From positions 12,439 to 76,438 of the forward strand of contig CBKWJC010000021.1 in assembly GCA_966674685.1 (NCBI GenBank): DNA of 64,000 nt, given 5' to 3'. The position numbers and the translations under genes are program-made. This document shows, piece by piece, positions 17,711 through 27,427 of the stretch. Numbering within the stretch: position 1 is the first letter of the stretch; every line of letters starts with the position of its first letter. Source of the stretch: Thainema sp966674685 (lineage in GTDB: Bacteria; Cyanobacteriota; Cyanobacteriia; Phormidesmidales; Phormidesmidaceae). A model generated the notes under the pieces. That model had not been told where the DNA came from and did not search any database. It saw only the letters and a program-made list of their open reading frames with translations.

Positions 17711-18502
17711 TTAGATGTTTCGATTGGTCTTAGCGACGGCTATAACTCCTAAAACGTTGAATCCTGTCTGCTGTAGTGCCTGAGTTGCTGAGCGAGTAGT
17801 TGCGCCCGTGGTGTGGATATCATCTAGAAGCAGAATTGGGCAGGCTCGGTATTGTTTGAGCGTGTCGGTAACTTGAAATGCGCGATTCAAGTTCTGGAAC
17901 CGTTGTTGGGCAGACAGGCTAAACTGCGGTTGGGTGTCTTGTATACGCTCTAATCCCTGGCTTACAAGGCGCAGTTGAGTAATCCGGCAAAACTCTTGAG
18001 CGATAAGTTCTGCCTGGTTATAGCCCCGTTGTTGAAGTTTATTGTGGTGCAGGGGAATCGGCACAATTATTGGCCCAGGATTTGCGATCGCTTGAATTTG
18101 AGTTAGATGAGTTGGGCGTTGTGCAAGCCATGCGAGAGCTAGCCATTGTCCCATTAGGGTGCCTATTTTAGGCTGATTTTCATACTTCAGCAGGCGCATC
18201 ATGCGCTGGATATCACCACGGTAGTCTCCCCAGGCGAAGACGGCTAGATTGTTGGGTGGTGACTGAGACTGTAAAAGTTGGGGGTGTTGATAGGTTTGCG
18301 CCCGCTGTTGACAGGTTTGGCACAGGATTTTGGCCGTTGAACGTTGGCATAGCAGACAGGGCGATTCTAACCAGAAGTCTAATAATGCGCTGACAGGACG
18401 TATGAAGACTGATAAGAGACGGGATTGCGATCGCACCTGACTTCTTACTGCCCTTGCGCTTACTTCATGTTCCGCTCCAGATATGGCAGTTCCACCTTTC
18501 AT
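17711..18502 (-). CDS. comF: ComF-family phosphoribosyltransferase-like protein
   Basis: 263 residues. A zinc-like Cys cluster (SPCLLCQRS and CQTCQQ, about 48-66) precedes a type-I phosphoribosyltransferase fold with the PRPP motif ILLLDDIHTTGAT near 223-235. ComF proteins take part in natural transformation; the exact biochemical role is unclear in the family. The N-terminal 30 residues are basic and not typical, so the true start could be later. It lies alone between rubA and glgA. Confidence 0.85.
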   Translation of the reverse strand: MKGGTAISGAEHEVSARAVRSQVRSQSRLLSVFIRPVSALLDFWLESPCLLCQRSTAKILCQTCQQRAQTYQHPQLLQSQSPPNNLAVFAWGDYRGDIQRMMRLLKYENQPKIGTLMGQWLALAWLAQRPTHLTQIQAIANPGPIIVPIPLHHNKLQQRGYNQAELIAQEFCRITQLRLVSQGLERIQDTQPQFSLSAQQRFQNLNRAFQVTDTLKQYRACPILLLDDIHTTGATTRSATQALQQTGFNVLGVIAVAKTNRNI

Positions 18503-18647
18503 GCCCCTGTCTTGCTCCCAATTGACCTATCCAATTCATTGTGTAGCTGAGTCAAGATAGGGATCGAGCGTAATCCTCCGCAACTGCAATATGAGATTTA
18601 GATAACGCTTCCGTATAGCTTCATGAAACTAGGCAGTCTTCCGAACA

Positions 18648-18691
18648 AGAAGAGGGAATTTTGCGCGGTGTCGCGCAAAATTCCCTCTTCT
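18648..18691. terminator. 20-bp hairpin with T-rich tail
   Basis: Perfect arms 18648-18667 and 18672-18691, loop GTGT, then CTTTTTCTTTTTT on the plus strand. It lies between the glgA 3' end and the comF promoter region. The U-tract orientation fits a plus-strand transcript, but the stem could also stop the glgA transcript. Confidence 0.65.
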
Positions 18692-18747
18692 CTTTTTCTT
18701 TTTTAGTTGAGTTCAGTTAAGTACCGTATATCTACTTACGGTATGGT

Positions 18748-20184
18748 TTACGACATCATCGGTTCTGAACTCGCTTCACCAGTTGATTCATTAACTGGTA
18801 AATAATCTTCGGGCTTACCTGCGATCGCATTGTAGAGCTTGACATATTCCCGTGCCGACTTGTCCCAGCTAAAGTTCTGCGCCATCGCTCGCTGCTGCAA
18901 ACCACGCCAATAATCTTTATATTGGTAACCCTCCCAAGCACGCACCATTGAAGTATACAAATCAAGCGGTTCATAGCGATCAAAACAGTAACCCGTACCT
19001 GTTTTTTCTGCGGGTACATGCGGTTGTACCGTATCGACTAAGCCACCAGTCTTTCGCACAATCGGAATACAGCCATAGCGCATTGCCATCATCTGGCTAA
19101 TCCCACAGGGTTCAAACCGAGATGGCATCAAAAACGCATCTGCGCCCGCATAGATTTTGCGAGACAGCGTATCGTTATACAGCAAGTACACCGACATTCG
19201 TCCCCGATAGCGATCAGACATTTGCCAAAACTGAGTTTCGTAATAGCGGTCTCCAGTTCCGAGTAGGACAAATTGTGCATCTGTATAGGCCATAAACCGA
19301 TCTAAAACCTGCAAAATGAGATCAAGCCCCTTTTGCTCTACGAGCCGCCCAATTAGCCCCATAAGAAACGCCTTTGAGTTGACTTCCAGCCCCATCTCCT
19401 CTTGCAGATTGATCTTGTTCATCCGCCGCTTATCCAGCGTATCAGCCGTAAAGGATTGAGTAATCTGTACATCGCTAGCGGGATCGTACACATCCGTGTC
19501 GATACCGTTCAGAATGCCGCTCATTTTGCCGCTGATAAACGACAGCAGTCCCTCTAACTGCTCACCATAGGCTGGAGTTTGAATCTGCTGAGCATAGGTG
19601 GGCGAAACCGTATTGACCCGATCAGCAAACTGCACGGCTGCCGCCATCGTGTTGTGTCCTTGCATATACCACGGACACCAAGTCATTTGTTCCAGTCGCC
19701 AACGCCACGGCCCCTGATAAGCCAAATTGTGAATCGTGAACAACGTGCCAATATCAGATGTTTCATGCATCCACACGGGAATCATGCCAGTGTGCCAGTC
19801 ATGACAGTGAATAACATTGGGTTTCCAATAGTTCCAAGCAAATTCGGCTGCCCCATTTGCAAAAAAGGTAAACCGCCAATCCTCATCGTCACCGGAATAC
19901 ACTCGTCGCGGGTCAAACGCCGGATGTCCAAACAGATAAAGAGGAACATCACTATCGGGCAAAGTTGTTTCGTACACGCCAAACTTTTGGAACATGGCAT
20001 TTCCCCACCAGATCGGCTCGTCTGGGACATCAAGCTTCTCAGACAAAAAGCCGTAATAGGGTAGAAAAACGCGAACGTCATATCCCAACTTGCGGAGCAC
20101 CTTTGGCAGTGCGCCCACAACGTCCCCCATCCCTCCAATTTTGACTAGAGGGGCTGCCTCAGCTGCCACAAACAAAATTCGCAT
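18748..20184 (-). CDS. glgA: glycogen synthase
   Basis: A 478-residue GT5 ADP-glucose:alpha-1,4-glucan synthase. The N-terminal MRILFVAAEAAPLVKIGGMGDV holds the substrate lysine (K15 of KIGG). The GT1-like C-terminal half holds GRLVEQKG and SRFEPCGISQM. It builds glycogen from ADP-glucose in the cytosol. Cyanobacteria often have two glgA copies; this one resembles the GlgA1-type N-terminus, an impression only. A short Ser/Glu-rich tail follows the catalytic domain. Confidence 0.93.
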   Translation of the reverse strand: MRILFVAAEAAPLVKIGGMGDVVGALPKVLRKLGYDVRVFLPYYGFLSEKLDVPDEPIWWGNAMFQKFGVYETTLPDSDVPLYLFGHPAFDPRRVYSGDDEDWRFTFFANGAAEFAWNYWKPNVIHCHDWHTGMIPVWMHETSDIGTLFTIHNLAYQGPWRWRLEQMTWCPWYMQGHNTMAAAVQFADRVNTVSPTYAQQIQTPAYGEQLEGLLSFISGKMSGILNGIDTDVYDPASDVQITQSFTADTLDKRRMNKINLQEEMGLEVNSKAFLMGLIGRLVEQKGLDLILQVLDRFMAYTDAQFVLLGTGDRYYETQFWQMSDRYRGRMSVYLLYNDTLSRKIYAGADAFLMPSRFEPCGISQMMAMRYGCIPIVRKTGGLVDTVQPHVPAEKTGTGYCFDRYEPLDLYTSMVRAWEGYQYKDYWRGLQQRAMAQNFSWDKSAREYVKLYNAIAGKPEDYLPVNESTGEASSEPMMS

Positions 20185-20413
20185 AAGAATGCATTTTACA
20201 AAAACCGCTTAGAGATAAGTCTAAGGTGGGATGGGATCTCTGCATATACTCGATTTGGCAGATTTGAAATCAAGGCCACCATTCAAGCCGTTGCGTAGCT
20301 GATCCTGATCATCCCAACTCACTTTGGAAGTACTGATAATCATGATTTATCACTACTTTTGCATTGATCCGAGCCAAGGAGCTAGTGGTCTAGAACATCT
20401 TGTTGTAGTTGCC

Positions 20414-21595
20414 CTATTGGCTTTTCGCTAGCTCTACAACTGCACCAAGTCCAGCCCCCATTTCTTCGGGAGTGATTTTGCCATCTTTATTGATATCCAG
20501 AGCATCAAATACGGCGTCTGTCCCTAGCCATTCTTCCCGAGTGATGAACCCATCTCCATCCAAGTCGTAAACTTGGAAGATGTTATCGGCAGCATGACCA
20601 ACGGTATCGCCACTTTCGATGCGTCGTAGCCGCTCAGCTAAAAATTGCTCAAGTGTTTCCAGTGCCTTTGTAAATCCTTTAATTCCTTCATCTAGCTTTT
20701 CGGATGCCATCGGATCCGCTGCATGCATTGCATCAAACGTTGACTGATCAATAGTCAATCTTTCAATATCCATGTCAGCAACGGCGGCGGCATCTAGCTT
20801 TCGGGGGAGTTCTGCGATGGTGCTGTTGAGCTGCTCCAGCAGATTAGGTGAGATGGTTAGCAAATCGCAGCCCGCCAGTTCCTTAATTTCGTCAATATTA
20901 CGGAAACTGGCACCCATAACTTCAGTGGAATAGCCAAACTTTTTGTAATAGTTGTAGATCGTGGTCACAGACTGTACACCCGGATCTTCTGGAGCTGGAT
21001 AACTATCCCGACCTGTATGCTTCTTGTACCAGTCCAAAATACGGCCTACAAACGGGGAAATTAGGGTAACACCTGCTTCTGCACAGGCAATGGCTTGATG
21101 TAGACCAAATAGAAGGGTTAAGTTGCAGTGAATTCCTTCGTTCTCTAGAATTTCAGCCGCGCGAATACCTTCCCAAGTTGACGCGATTTTGATCAGGATG
21201 CGATCGCGGCTCATCCCGGCTTTTTCATACTCTCCAATTAAATAGCGAGCTTTAGCCACTGTCGCTTCTGTGTCGTACGACAACCTAGCATCAACTTCAG
21301 TCGAAACCCGACCAGGAATTAATTCGAGAATCTTAAGCCCAAACGCAACCGCTAGCCGCTCAAACGCCAACGTCGCCACCTCTTTAGCATCAACGCTAGC
21401 GCCAAGCTCAGCCCTAGCCTTTTTCAAGGTATCATCTACAATCGCTTGATATTGCGGCATTTGTGCTGCCGCTGTAATCAGGGATGGATTAGTTGTCGCA
21501 TCTTGCGGTCTAAAGCTTTCAATAGCTTGAAGATCTCCTGTATCTGCAACCACGGTGGTCATTTCCCGCAGTTGCTCTAATAAGCTTTTGCTCAT
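20414..21595 (-). CDS. tal: transaldolase with C-terminal EF-hand pair
   Basis: 393 residues. The transaldolase barrel (1-325) has DATTNPSLI near 32-40 and the Schiff-base Lys136 in ILIKIASTWEG. It swaps dihydroxyacetone units between sugar phosphates of the pentose phosphate pathway. The extra C-terminus carries two EF-hand loops: DLDGDGFITREE (Asp344, Asp346, Asp348, Glu355) and DINKDGKITPEE (Asp367, Asn369, Asp371, Glu378), both with intact calcium ligands. Such fusions are known among cyanobacterial transaldolases. Confidence 0.94.
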   Translation of the reverse strand: MSKSLLEQLREMTTVVADTGDLQAIESFRPQDATTNPSLITAAAQMPQYQAIVDDTLKKARAELGASVDAKEVATLAFERLAVAFGLKILELIPGRVSTEVDARLSYDTEATVAKARYLIGEYEKAGMSRDRILIKIASTWEGIRAAEILENEGIHCNLTLLFGLHQAIACAEAGVTLISPFVGRILDWYKKHTGRDSYPAPEDPGVQSVTTIYNYYKKFGYSTEVMGASFRNIDEIKELAGCDLLTISPNLLEQLNSTIAELPRKLDAAAVADMDIERLTIDQSTFDAMHAADPMASEKLDEGIKGFTKALETLEQFLAERLRRIESGDTVGHAADNIFQVYDLDGDGFITREEWLGTDAVFDALDINKDGKITPEEMGAGLGAVVELAKSQ

Positions 21596-22322
21596 AGCCT
21601 GTCATCCTCATGTTGGGGTACAACACGATGCATCACATCAGCAACACATTGCACAGTAAGTAGCCACTCAGAGCGTACAGCGATTTTACAAAGACGACCG
21701 TAAATCAAAACACTTTGTCAATTGAGAAACACTAGTGCTGAATAATTTTCAGCGTGCTTCGCGCACTGGAAATCACCCAATTAGATCAGTCCTGTTCAGA
21801 AAGCCCATATAGTCTTGCTCACATCTTGCACAAAAACCTGTTGCTGCATCGCGCTGGCAACAATACCTCTTCCGGTTTCCAGTGTGAATGGTGCAAGCTA
21901 TGAGCTTACGTAGTCAGAATATGAGTGTTTCCATAACATGACAAAGTCACACTACAAAAACAGCCATAGAAAAAACATCCTAGTTCAAGAATTGGTGGTA
22001 TGTAGGTAATGATTTTGGGTGGTGTGGGCGCTGCCCACACCACCCAAAATCATTACGGCTTGAGAACTACCCAAGAATTTAGCCCTCTATCAAGCATTCA
22101 GTATTAACCTAAGTACTACTACTCAAAATTCAATCATCCATCAGTACAGGAAAACCATGTAATTTATATCACTTAAATATTTCAGTAGACTCAATCCAAT
22201 GTCTAAGCTGTTTTTCTTCTCACACAAGCTTATCTTTAAATATTTAGCAAAGGTGAAACCCTTTTGCTGTAAGTCATATCACGACCTAGGCACGTTAGCC
22301 CTTTATCAGTTGTTCACACTTC
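21596..22322. other. 727-bp spacer with element copy 2
   Basis: Contains the promoter side of tal, the palindromic element at 22006-22056 and an imperfect hairpin near 21750-21770. No coding frame with protein-like composition is seen. Confidence 0.6.
22006..22056. repeat. perfect 24-bp stem palindrome, copy 2 of a mobile element
   Basis: Arms 22006-22029 and 22033-22056, loop GCT. It differs from copy 1 (5227-5277) by one base in each arm, a paired T-A to G-C change. The flanks match copy 1 in reverse: TGTAG on the left and GGCTTGAGAACTACCC on the right. Confidence 0.85.
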
Positions 22323-23255
22323 ATGCGTATTTATCCTGATCTTTTTGAAAAGTCCTTAAAGTTGCTCACAAAACACAGGGCGGGTCTAGGTAAAAAAACT
22401 AATCTAGGTCTGATAGCGAATTGTCACATCTACGGCTCGCAACCAATGCAAGACTGCTACACACCCATTGTCATACGCGATTCTGAGCAGCCTGGCGTAG
22501 GCATAGCCAATCAGGTCGTCTTTCTGAGTACCCGCTTTGACCGAATGCCAGCCTACGAAGCAGTACAGCAACTACTCGCTCGCCTATTAGAGCGCAGAGG
22601 AGGGCGAGTGTTTTACGCCAATGCTCACACCTTAGTCACAGCATCGCAAAATCAATCGTTAGCAAATGCGTTGGCTCGCAGTGATCTGCTGCTCGCAGAT
22701 GGTAGTGGCGTTCTGTGGGGAAGCTTATTACAGCGCAAACCCCTCACCTACAACCTAAACGGGACAGATCTAGTGCCGAATTTATGTCGGGTTGGAGCGT
22801 CTAAAGGACTTTCGATTTATCTGCTCGGTGCAAAACCTGGCGTAGCAAACCAGGCCGCTCAAAACTTATCCAATGCATTTCCAGGTTTGAAAATTGCTGG
22901 CGTTCGAGATGGATATTTTGACCGTTCTGAAACAGCAGCAGTGCTGGAGGATATTCGGAGGGTACAGCCCCACCTACTGCTTGTTGCGATGGGGGTTCCC
23001 CTTCAAGAAATTTGGATCGACCAGCATATTGACCAGTTACCAGGCATCACTTGTATGGGAGTAGGTGGATTGTTTGATTTTGTCGCAAACCGGGTACCTC
23101 GGGCACCTCAATGGGTTCGCCAAGTTGGGATGGAATGGCTGTGGCGGATGCTAATGGAGCCTGCGCGGCTCTGGCACCGTTATACGGTTGGTAATTTTAA
23201 GTTCATGCTGCTGTTACTGGGAGATACCTTTAAAAACGTGGTGGGGAACAGGTAA
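22323..23255 (+). CDS. WecG/TagA/CpsF-family glycosyltransferase
   Basis: A 310-residue GT26-type enzyme that adds a sugar, usually N-acetylmannosaminuronate or similar, to a lipid-linked intermediate. Family hallmarks are YANAHTLVTASQN, LLADGSGVLWG, NGTDLVPNLC, VAMGVPLQEIWI and MGVGGLFDFVAN; the C-terminal amphipathic segment (WLWRMLMEPARLWHRY) is typical for membrane attachment. The first ~55 residues are poorly typical, so the true start may be the ATG at MQDCY or near MPAYEAV. It heads an exopolysaccharide locus with the Wzc- and Wza-like genes downstream. Confidence 0.88.
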   Translation: MRIYPDLFEKSLKLLTKHRAGLGKKTNLGLIANCHIYGSQPMQDCYTPIVIRDSEQPGVGIANQVVFLSTRFDRMPAYEAVQQLLARLLERRGGRVFYANAHTLVTASQNQSLANALARSDLLLADGSGVLWGSLLQRKPLTYNLNGTDLVPNLCRVGASKGLSIYLLGAKPGVANQAAQNLSNAFPGLKIAGVRDGYFDRSETAAVLEDIRRVQPHLLLVAMGVPLQEIWIDQHIDQLPGITCMGVGGLFDFVANRVPRAPQWVRQVGMEWLWRMLMEPARLWHRYTVGNFKFMLLLLGDTFKNVVGNR

Positions 23256-23645
23256 ACATGTTGAATTATCGATCTCAATCTCCGGCATTCAGAGTTGAGC
23301 CGCTTGTAGTGGTCAATGTCGACTGATAAAGCGGCATTAGGGGTGTGGTTGGTCGGTGTGAGCCACTTTTATTCAAACGGGAACTTAGTGTTAGTTGGAA
23401 TACAATGAGCGCAACATGTGCTGTCAGATAGTTGTTATCGTTTAAATCACCGGAGCTCCATGCTGTATTTACTTCCCCCTTAATTGATTTCCCCCTTTAA
23501 TGGGGCTACCCGGCAGGGTTGCTGGATCTACTTTCCTAAAAGGATTACAGTGCGTGTCGCTGTTTCAAGCTCGAATCTACGAACTTCTAACAGTAAACTT
23601 CTAACAGTAAAGAGTTCAGAGTTCGCTCCGCAGGGAATAACTGAT
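23256..23645. other. 390-bp spacer upstream of the Wzc-like gene
   Basis: The frame of the downstream gene stays open to 23484, but that part lacks family sequence and is treated as leader. A short C/T-rich stretch at 23471-23500 is the only visible oddity. Confidence 0.5.
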
Positions 23646-25850
23646 ATGGAGACTAAACAACACTCCGACGATATTGATTTTCAAAAGTACTGGCTCATCA
23701 TAAAGCGTCGCTGGCTAATCGTTGCAGGTGTGCTGGCAGCCTCGGTGAGTTTGTCGGGTTTTTCTGCCACACTGCAAGAGCCGGAATATGAAGCAAATGG
23801 CCAATTACTGTTCCAAACCGATCAGGTGCGATCGCTAACGGGAACAGGGGTCGGTGAGAACATCGGGGAACTAGAGGCTCTCACGTTTCAAGGGAATCCG
23901 CTTGATACTCAAGCGATTGTAATCACGTCGTTGCCAGTTTTACAGGAAACCATTGAAACGCTCAACCTTACGAATAGCGAGGGAGAACCTCTAACTCCTG
24001 CATCTCTTCGTCAAAAAATTGCAGTTGTCCCGGTTACTGGCACCGATATTTTGGAAGTGTCGGTTGTTGGTGAAGATCCCGATTTATCTGCAGCCATCGT
24101 CAATCAGGTGATGGAGTCTTACATTGCCAACAATATTTTTTCGAATCGAGCCAAAGCTGCTGCGGCAGGTGAGTTTATTGCGAAACAGCTTCCTCGCACC
24201 GAGGAGGACGTGAATCGGGCAGCGGAACGGCTACGCCAGTTTAAAGCAGAAAATCAAATCATTGTTCTGGAGGAGGAAGCGAGTGCCTACGTTGAATTGC
24301 TTTCTAATTTAGATCAACAGATTAACGAGGCACAGGCTCAGCTATCTGATGCGTCAGCTCAAACGGCTGAATTAAGCCGCCAGTTAGGGCTATCTCCACA
24401 GACTGCGATTAGCCTAGTCGAGGTTAGCCAATCTCCTGCTGTTCAAGAAACGCTTTTGAATTTGCAGCAGATTCAGAGTGAATTAGCCACTCAACAGACT
24501 CGCTACACCAGTCAGCATCCAGCGGTGGCAGGGCTAATTCGACAAGAGTCTGCCCTACAACAGCTACTGCAAAACCAAATTGCGGAATTAGTCGGTTCAG
24601 CACAGATTGCACCGTCTGATTTACAAGCTGGAGAAACAAAGCAAACTCTAGCAGCGAGTCTTGTGCAATCTGAAGTGCAGCGACTGGGACTAGAAAGTAA
24701 GATCGCGTCTCTCAATCAGTTGAGGGGAGCATATCGCAATCAAGCTGATGTTTTACCTAGTTTAGAAAAGCAAGAGCGTGAACTCGAAAGGGAACTGGCA
24801 GCCGCTCAAACAACCTATGAAAGCTTGTTAATTCGTTTGCAAGAGATTCGCGTCATTGAGAATCAGAATGTCGGAAATGCGAGAGTGATTCAACCTGCAC
24901 TAGTTCCTAGCAGCCCGAAGCCAGCCGAAACTGCTAAGTATCTGATTGCGGGTGGCTTTGTTGGTCTTTTATTGGGTATCGCTGCTGCATTCTTTGTTGA
25001 TTTGATTGATCGCTCAGTTAAGACAGTGAAAGAGGCCCAAGAGCTGTTTGGCTATACGCTACTGGGCATTGTGCCTAAATTCGATACTGACACGGTAGCC
25101 TATGCTCAATCTCAAACATTAGAGGGGGTATCACCTCGCGTTGTCACAACAACTTTGCCTCGGCTACCGATTCACGATGCCTATCAGATGCTTCAGGCCA
25201 ATTTAAAATTTGTTAGCTCAGACGAAAGAATTCAAACGATTGTCCTAACAAGTTCTGTAGCCCAGGAAGGTAAATCTGAGGTTGTGGCAAATTTAGCGGC
25301 TGCGATCGCACAAGTTGGTCGCCGCGTTCTCATTGTCGATGCCGATATGCGTCATCCGTCTCAACATCATCTGTGGGGGCTCGTGAATTCTGTCGGTCTC
25401 AGCAACGTAATTGTGGGACAGGATGAGTTTATCGATGCGGTGCAGCCCGTGACAGAGAACCTATCAGTCTTAACAGCAGGTGTCATTCCACCGAATCCGC
25501 TGGCCCTGATTGATTCTGAACGAATGGCATCCTTGATTGATATGTTTGCCACCCAATATGACTACGTTTTGTTTGATACCTCCCCTCTAGCGGGAACAGC
25601 GGATGCAGCCGTTTTGGGCAAGATGACTGACGGCGTTATATTAGTCGTTCGCCCAGGCGTACTCGATTCAGCGAGTGCTACAGCAGCAAAGTCTCTGCTA
25701 TCTCGCTCTGAACCGAATGTTCTTGGGATTGTGGCAAATGGCGTCAACGTCAAGCGAGAGCCAGACAGCTACTTCTACTACACCAACGCTCAGGCCGAAG
25801 CAGCAATACCGTCTAGCTTTAGCCGTCGTCGGATAAAGCTCAAGCGCTAA
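23646..25850 (+). CDS. Wzc-like polysaccharide co-polymerase and tyrosine autokinase
   Basis: A 734-residue inner-membrane protein controlling exopolysaccharide chain length and export. An N-terminal Wzz domain has TM1 at about 20-40, then long coiled coils (about 170-400), a GNVR-type segment and TM2 at about 432-454. The cytoplasmic BY-kinase has Walker A GKS at 542-544 (AQEGKSE), Walker A' DAD at 565-567 and Walker B Asp644. The C-terminal DSYFYYTNAQ supplies tyrosines for autophosphorylation. The ATG at 23646 with AGGGA upstream is preferred over an upstream frame extension. The Wza-like gene follows. Confidence 0.93.
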   Translation: METKQHSDDIDFQKYWLIIKRRWLIVAGVLAASVSLSGFSATLQEPEYEANGQLLFQTDQVRSLTGTGVGENIGELEALTFQGNPLDTQAIVITSLPVLQETIETLNLTNSEGEPLTPASLRQKIAVVPVTGTDILEVSVVGEDPDLSAAIVNQVMESYIANNIFSNRAKAAAAGEFIAKQLPRTEEDVNRAAERLRQFKAENQIIVLEEEASAYVELLSNLDQQINEAQAQLSDASAQTAELSRQLGLSPQTAISLVEVSQSPAVQETLLNLQQIQSELATQQTRYTSQHPAVAGLIRQESALQQLLQNQIAELVGSAQIAPSDLQAGETKQTLAASLVQSEVQRLGLESKIASLNQLRGAYRNQADVLPSLEKQERELERELAAAQTTYESLLIRLQEIRVIENQNVGNARVIQPALVPSSPKPAETAKYLIAGGFVGLLLGIAAAFFVDLIDRSVKTVKEAQELFGYTLLGIVPKFDTDTVAYAQSQTLEGVSPRVVTTTLPRLPIHDAYQMLQANLKFVSSDERIQTIVLTSSVAQEGKSEVVANLAAAIAQVGRRVLIVDADMRHPSQHHLWGLVNSVGLSNVIVGQDEFIDAVQPVTENLSVLTAGVIPPNPLALIDSERMASLIDMFATQYDYVLFDTSPLAGTADAAVLGKMTDGVILVVRPGVLDSASATAAKSLLSRSEPNVLGIVANGVNVKREPDSYFYYTNAQAEAAIPSSFSRRRIKLKR

Positions 25851-25915
25851 TCAGAACATGGCCAACTGAACTAGCTCAATCCATATAAGTAGCTGCATAT
25901 AGATAAATGCATATC

Positions 25916-25962
25916 TTAAAAACCGGGGGAGCGCCCCGGAGGACGGCTCCCCCGGTTTTTAA
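25916..25962. terminator. 17-bp GC-rich terminator after the Wzc-like gene
   Basis: Arms 25916-25932 and 25946-25962 pair perfectly, with A-tract left, T-tract right and a 13-nt loop. It lies between the kinase and the Wza-like gene, so the two may be separate transcripts. Confidence 0.8.
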
Positions 25963-26016
25963 GTGCGTTTATTTATGCCAACCTACTTAGCTTAAACATT
26001 ACGTCTATACGAAGGT

Positions 26017-27249
26017 ATGGCCCGTATGGTGCTAAAACATCAAATTCTGCAACATCTGTCAGGAGCAGGACTAGTCATGGGATTAGGTCTTGCTGTGCCA
26101 GCGCCCGCATGGTCTCAGATCATGGCTCAAACAGCCGATGCAGATGAGCAAGTAGATTTCGAATTCTTTGAAGGGACAACCAGCAGTTTTGAGATACTCG
26201 AAAGTGGCGATCTAGAATTTGAAGAACAGAATGCTGATCCGGAAATGATAGTACCTGTCCGGCCTCGCCGATTTGTGCCCGATGTGCCGGACTCCCCCAC
26301 AATTTCATTTGAACAGTTGGAGAGCGCTGACTACATCCTGGGTTCTGGGGATCAAATTGCAATTACTGTGTTTGGTTATGAAGAATTTGAGGGCTCCCGC
26401 GTAGTTTTACCGGATGGCACAATTTCAATCCCGCTACTTGGGCCAGTTCGGGCTGAAGGAAAAACAACGGAGACTTTATCGCGCGAGTTGACCAATCAAT
26501 TAGGAGCCTATTTAGTCAATCCATCAGTGGATGTTAGCCTGACTGTATTACGGCCAGTCGTCGTCAATATAGCGGGCGAAGTTCATCGACCTGGCCCAGT
26601 GCAACTTAGCAGTTTGACGGATGTGCGAACTCGGGTTGACACCAACTCTAGAATTACCTCATCTAGCACGTCTCCCACTCTTAGCACGGCTTTGGGTGCA
26701 GCAGGGGGTGTTCGCAGCACCGCTGACATTCGTCGGGTGATTTTACAGCGTTCGCTGCCAGGTAATAGAACAGAATCGGTTGAAATTAATCTCTGGAGCG
26801 CGATTTGGTCAGACGATATTGCGGCTGATCCGATTTTACGAGATGGGGATTCGATCTTTATTCCAGAAATCACTGATGGGACTGAACTTGATCCTCGTTT
26901 AGTTGCAACCTCAACATTTGCCCCCGAGACAATTCAAGTGCGGGTAGTTGGCGAAGTTGAAATCCCTGGCCCCATTGAGATTTCGCCAGAAAGCTCAATC
27001 TCGGCTGCGATCGCAGTTGCGGGTGGCCCAACTAGGGATGCTGAGCTGGATGAAGTTGTACTCGTTCGGCTCAATCAAGACGGCGAGATTACCGGAGAAG
27101 AAATTGATGTTGAAGATCTAGTTGACAACTATCAGATACGAGAGGGTGATGTCATTGTTGTTCCACAGCAAGGATCGCGGTCATTCCTCGATTTCATTCC
27201 ACGGGTACTCGGCCCCCTAGGCGATATAATCGATATCCTCAATTTCTAA
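26017..27249 (+). CDS. Wza-like polysaccharide export protein (SLBB)
   Basis: A 410-residue envelope protein expected to form the outer-membrane or periplasmic channel for exopolysaccharide. A signal peptide (LSGAGLVMGLGLAVPAPAWS) is followed by an acidic linker, a Poly_export domain from about 105 (YILGSGDQIAITVFG, PDGTISIPLLG) and two SLBB-type repeats (VNIAGEVHRPGPV and VRVVGEVEIPGPI). The C-terminus DFIPRVLGPLGDIIDILNF is hydrophobic. The start could be the ATG at 26017 or the fourth-codon ATG at 26026, which has the better-placed GAAGG. Confidence 0.9.
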   Translation: MARMVLKHQILQHLSGAGLVMGLGLAVPAPAWSQIMAQTADADEQVDFEFFEGTTSSFEILESGDLEFEEQNADPEMIVPVRPRRFVPDVPDSPTISFEQLESADYILGSGDQIAITVFGYEEFEGSRVVLPDGTISIPLLGPVRAEGKTTETLSRELTNQLGAYLVNPSVDVSLTVLRPVVVNIAGEVHRPGPVQLSSLTDVRTRVDTNSRITSSSTSPTLSTALGAAGGVRSTADIRRVILQRSLPGNRTESVEINLWSAIWSDDIAADPILRDGDSIFIPEITDGTELDPRLVATSTFAPETIQVRVVGEVEIPGPIEISPESSISAAIAVAGGPTRDAELDEVVLVRLNQDGEITGEEIDVEDLVDNYQIREGDVIVVPQQGSRSFLDFIPRVLGPLGDIIDILNF

Positions 27250-27346
27250 TACGAAATTCGCTCATAAAAACTGGGCTTTTTCGAGTTGGATGCGGCAACG
27301 TAGGCGGTTCAGTTGAGGCCACCGATGCACCATATCGCGATCGCAA

Positions 27347-27374
27347 CAGCGAGAGGGGGCCCTTCCTCTCGCTG
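27347..27374 (+). terminator. terminator of the Wza-like gene
   Basis: CAGCGAGAGG pairs with CCTCTCGCTG, then CTATTTATTTAT. It lies 97 bases downstream of the Wza-like stop. Confidence 0.6.
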
Positions 27375-27427
27375 CTATTTATTTATGAGACTACTGGCTC
27401 AATCTCAAACCGTTACCTATCCAGGTT

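Noticed and set aside
25261..25300. Defective Walker A in the Wzc-like kinase (AQEGKSE)
   Set aside because: GKS is intact and similar GKSE variants are, as far as I recall, common in cyanobacterial tyrosine autokinases.
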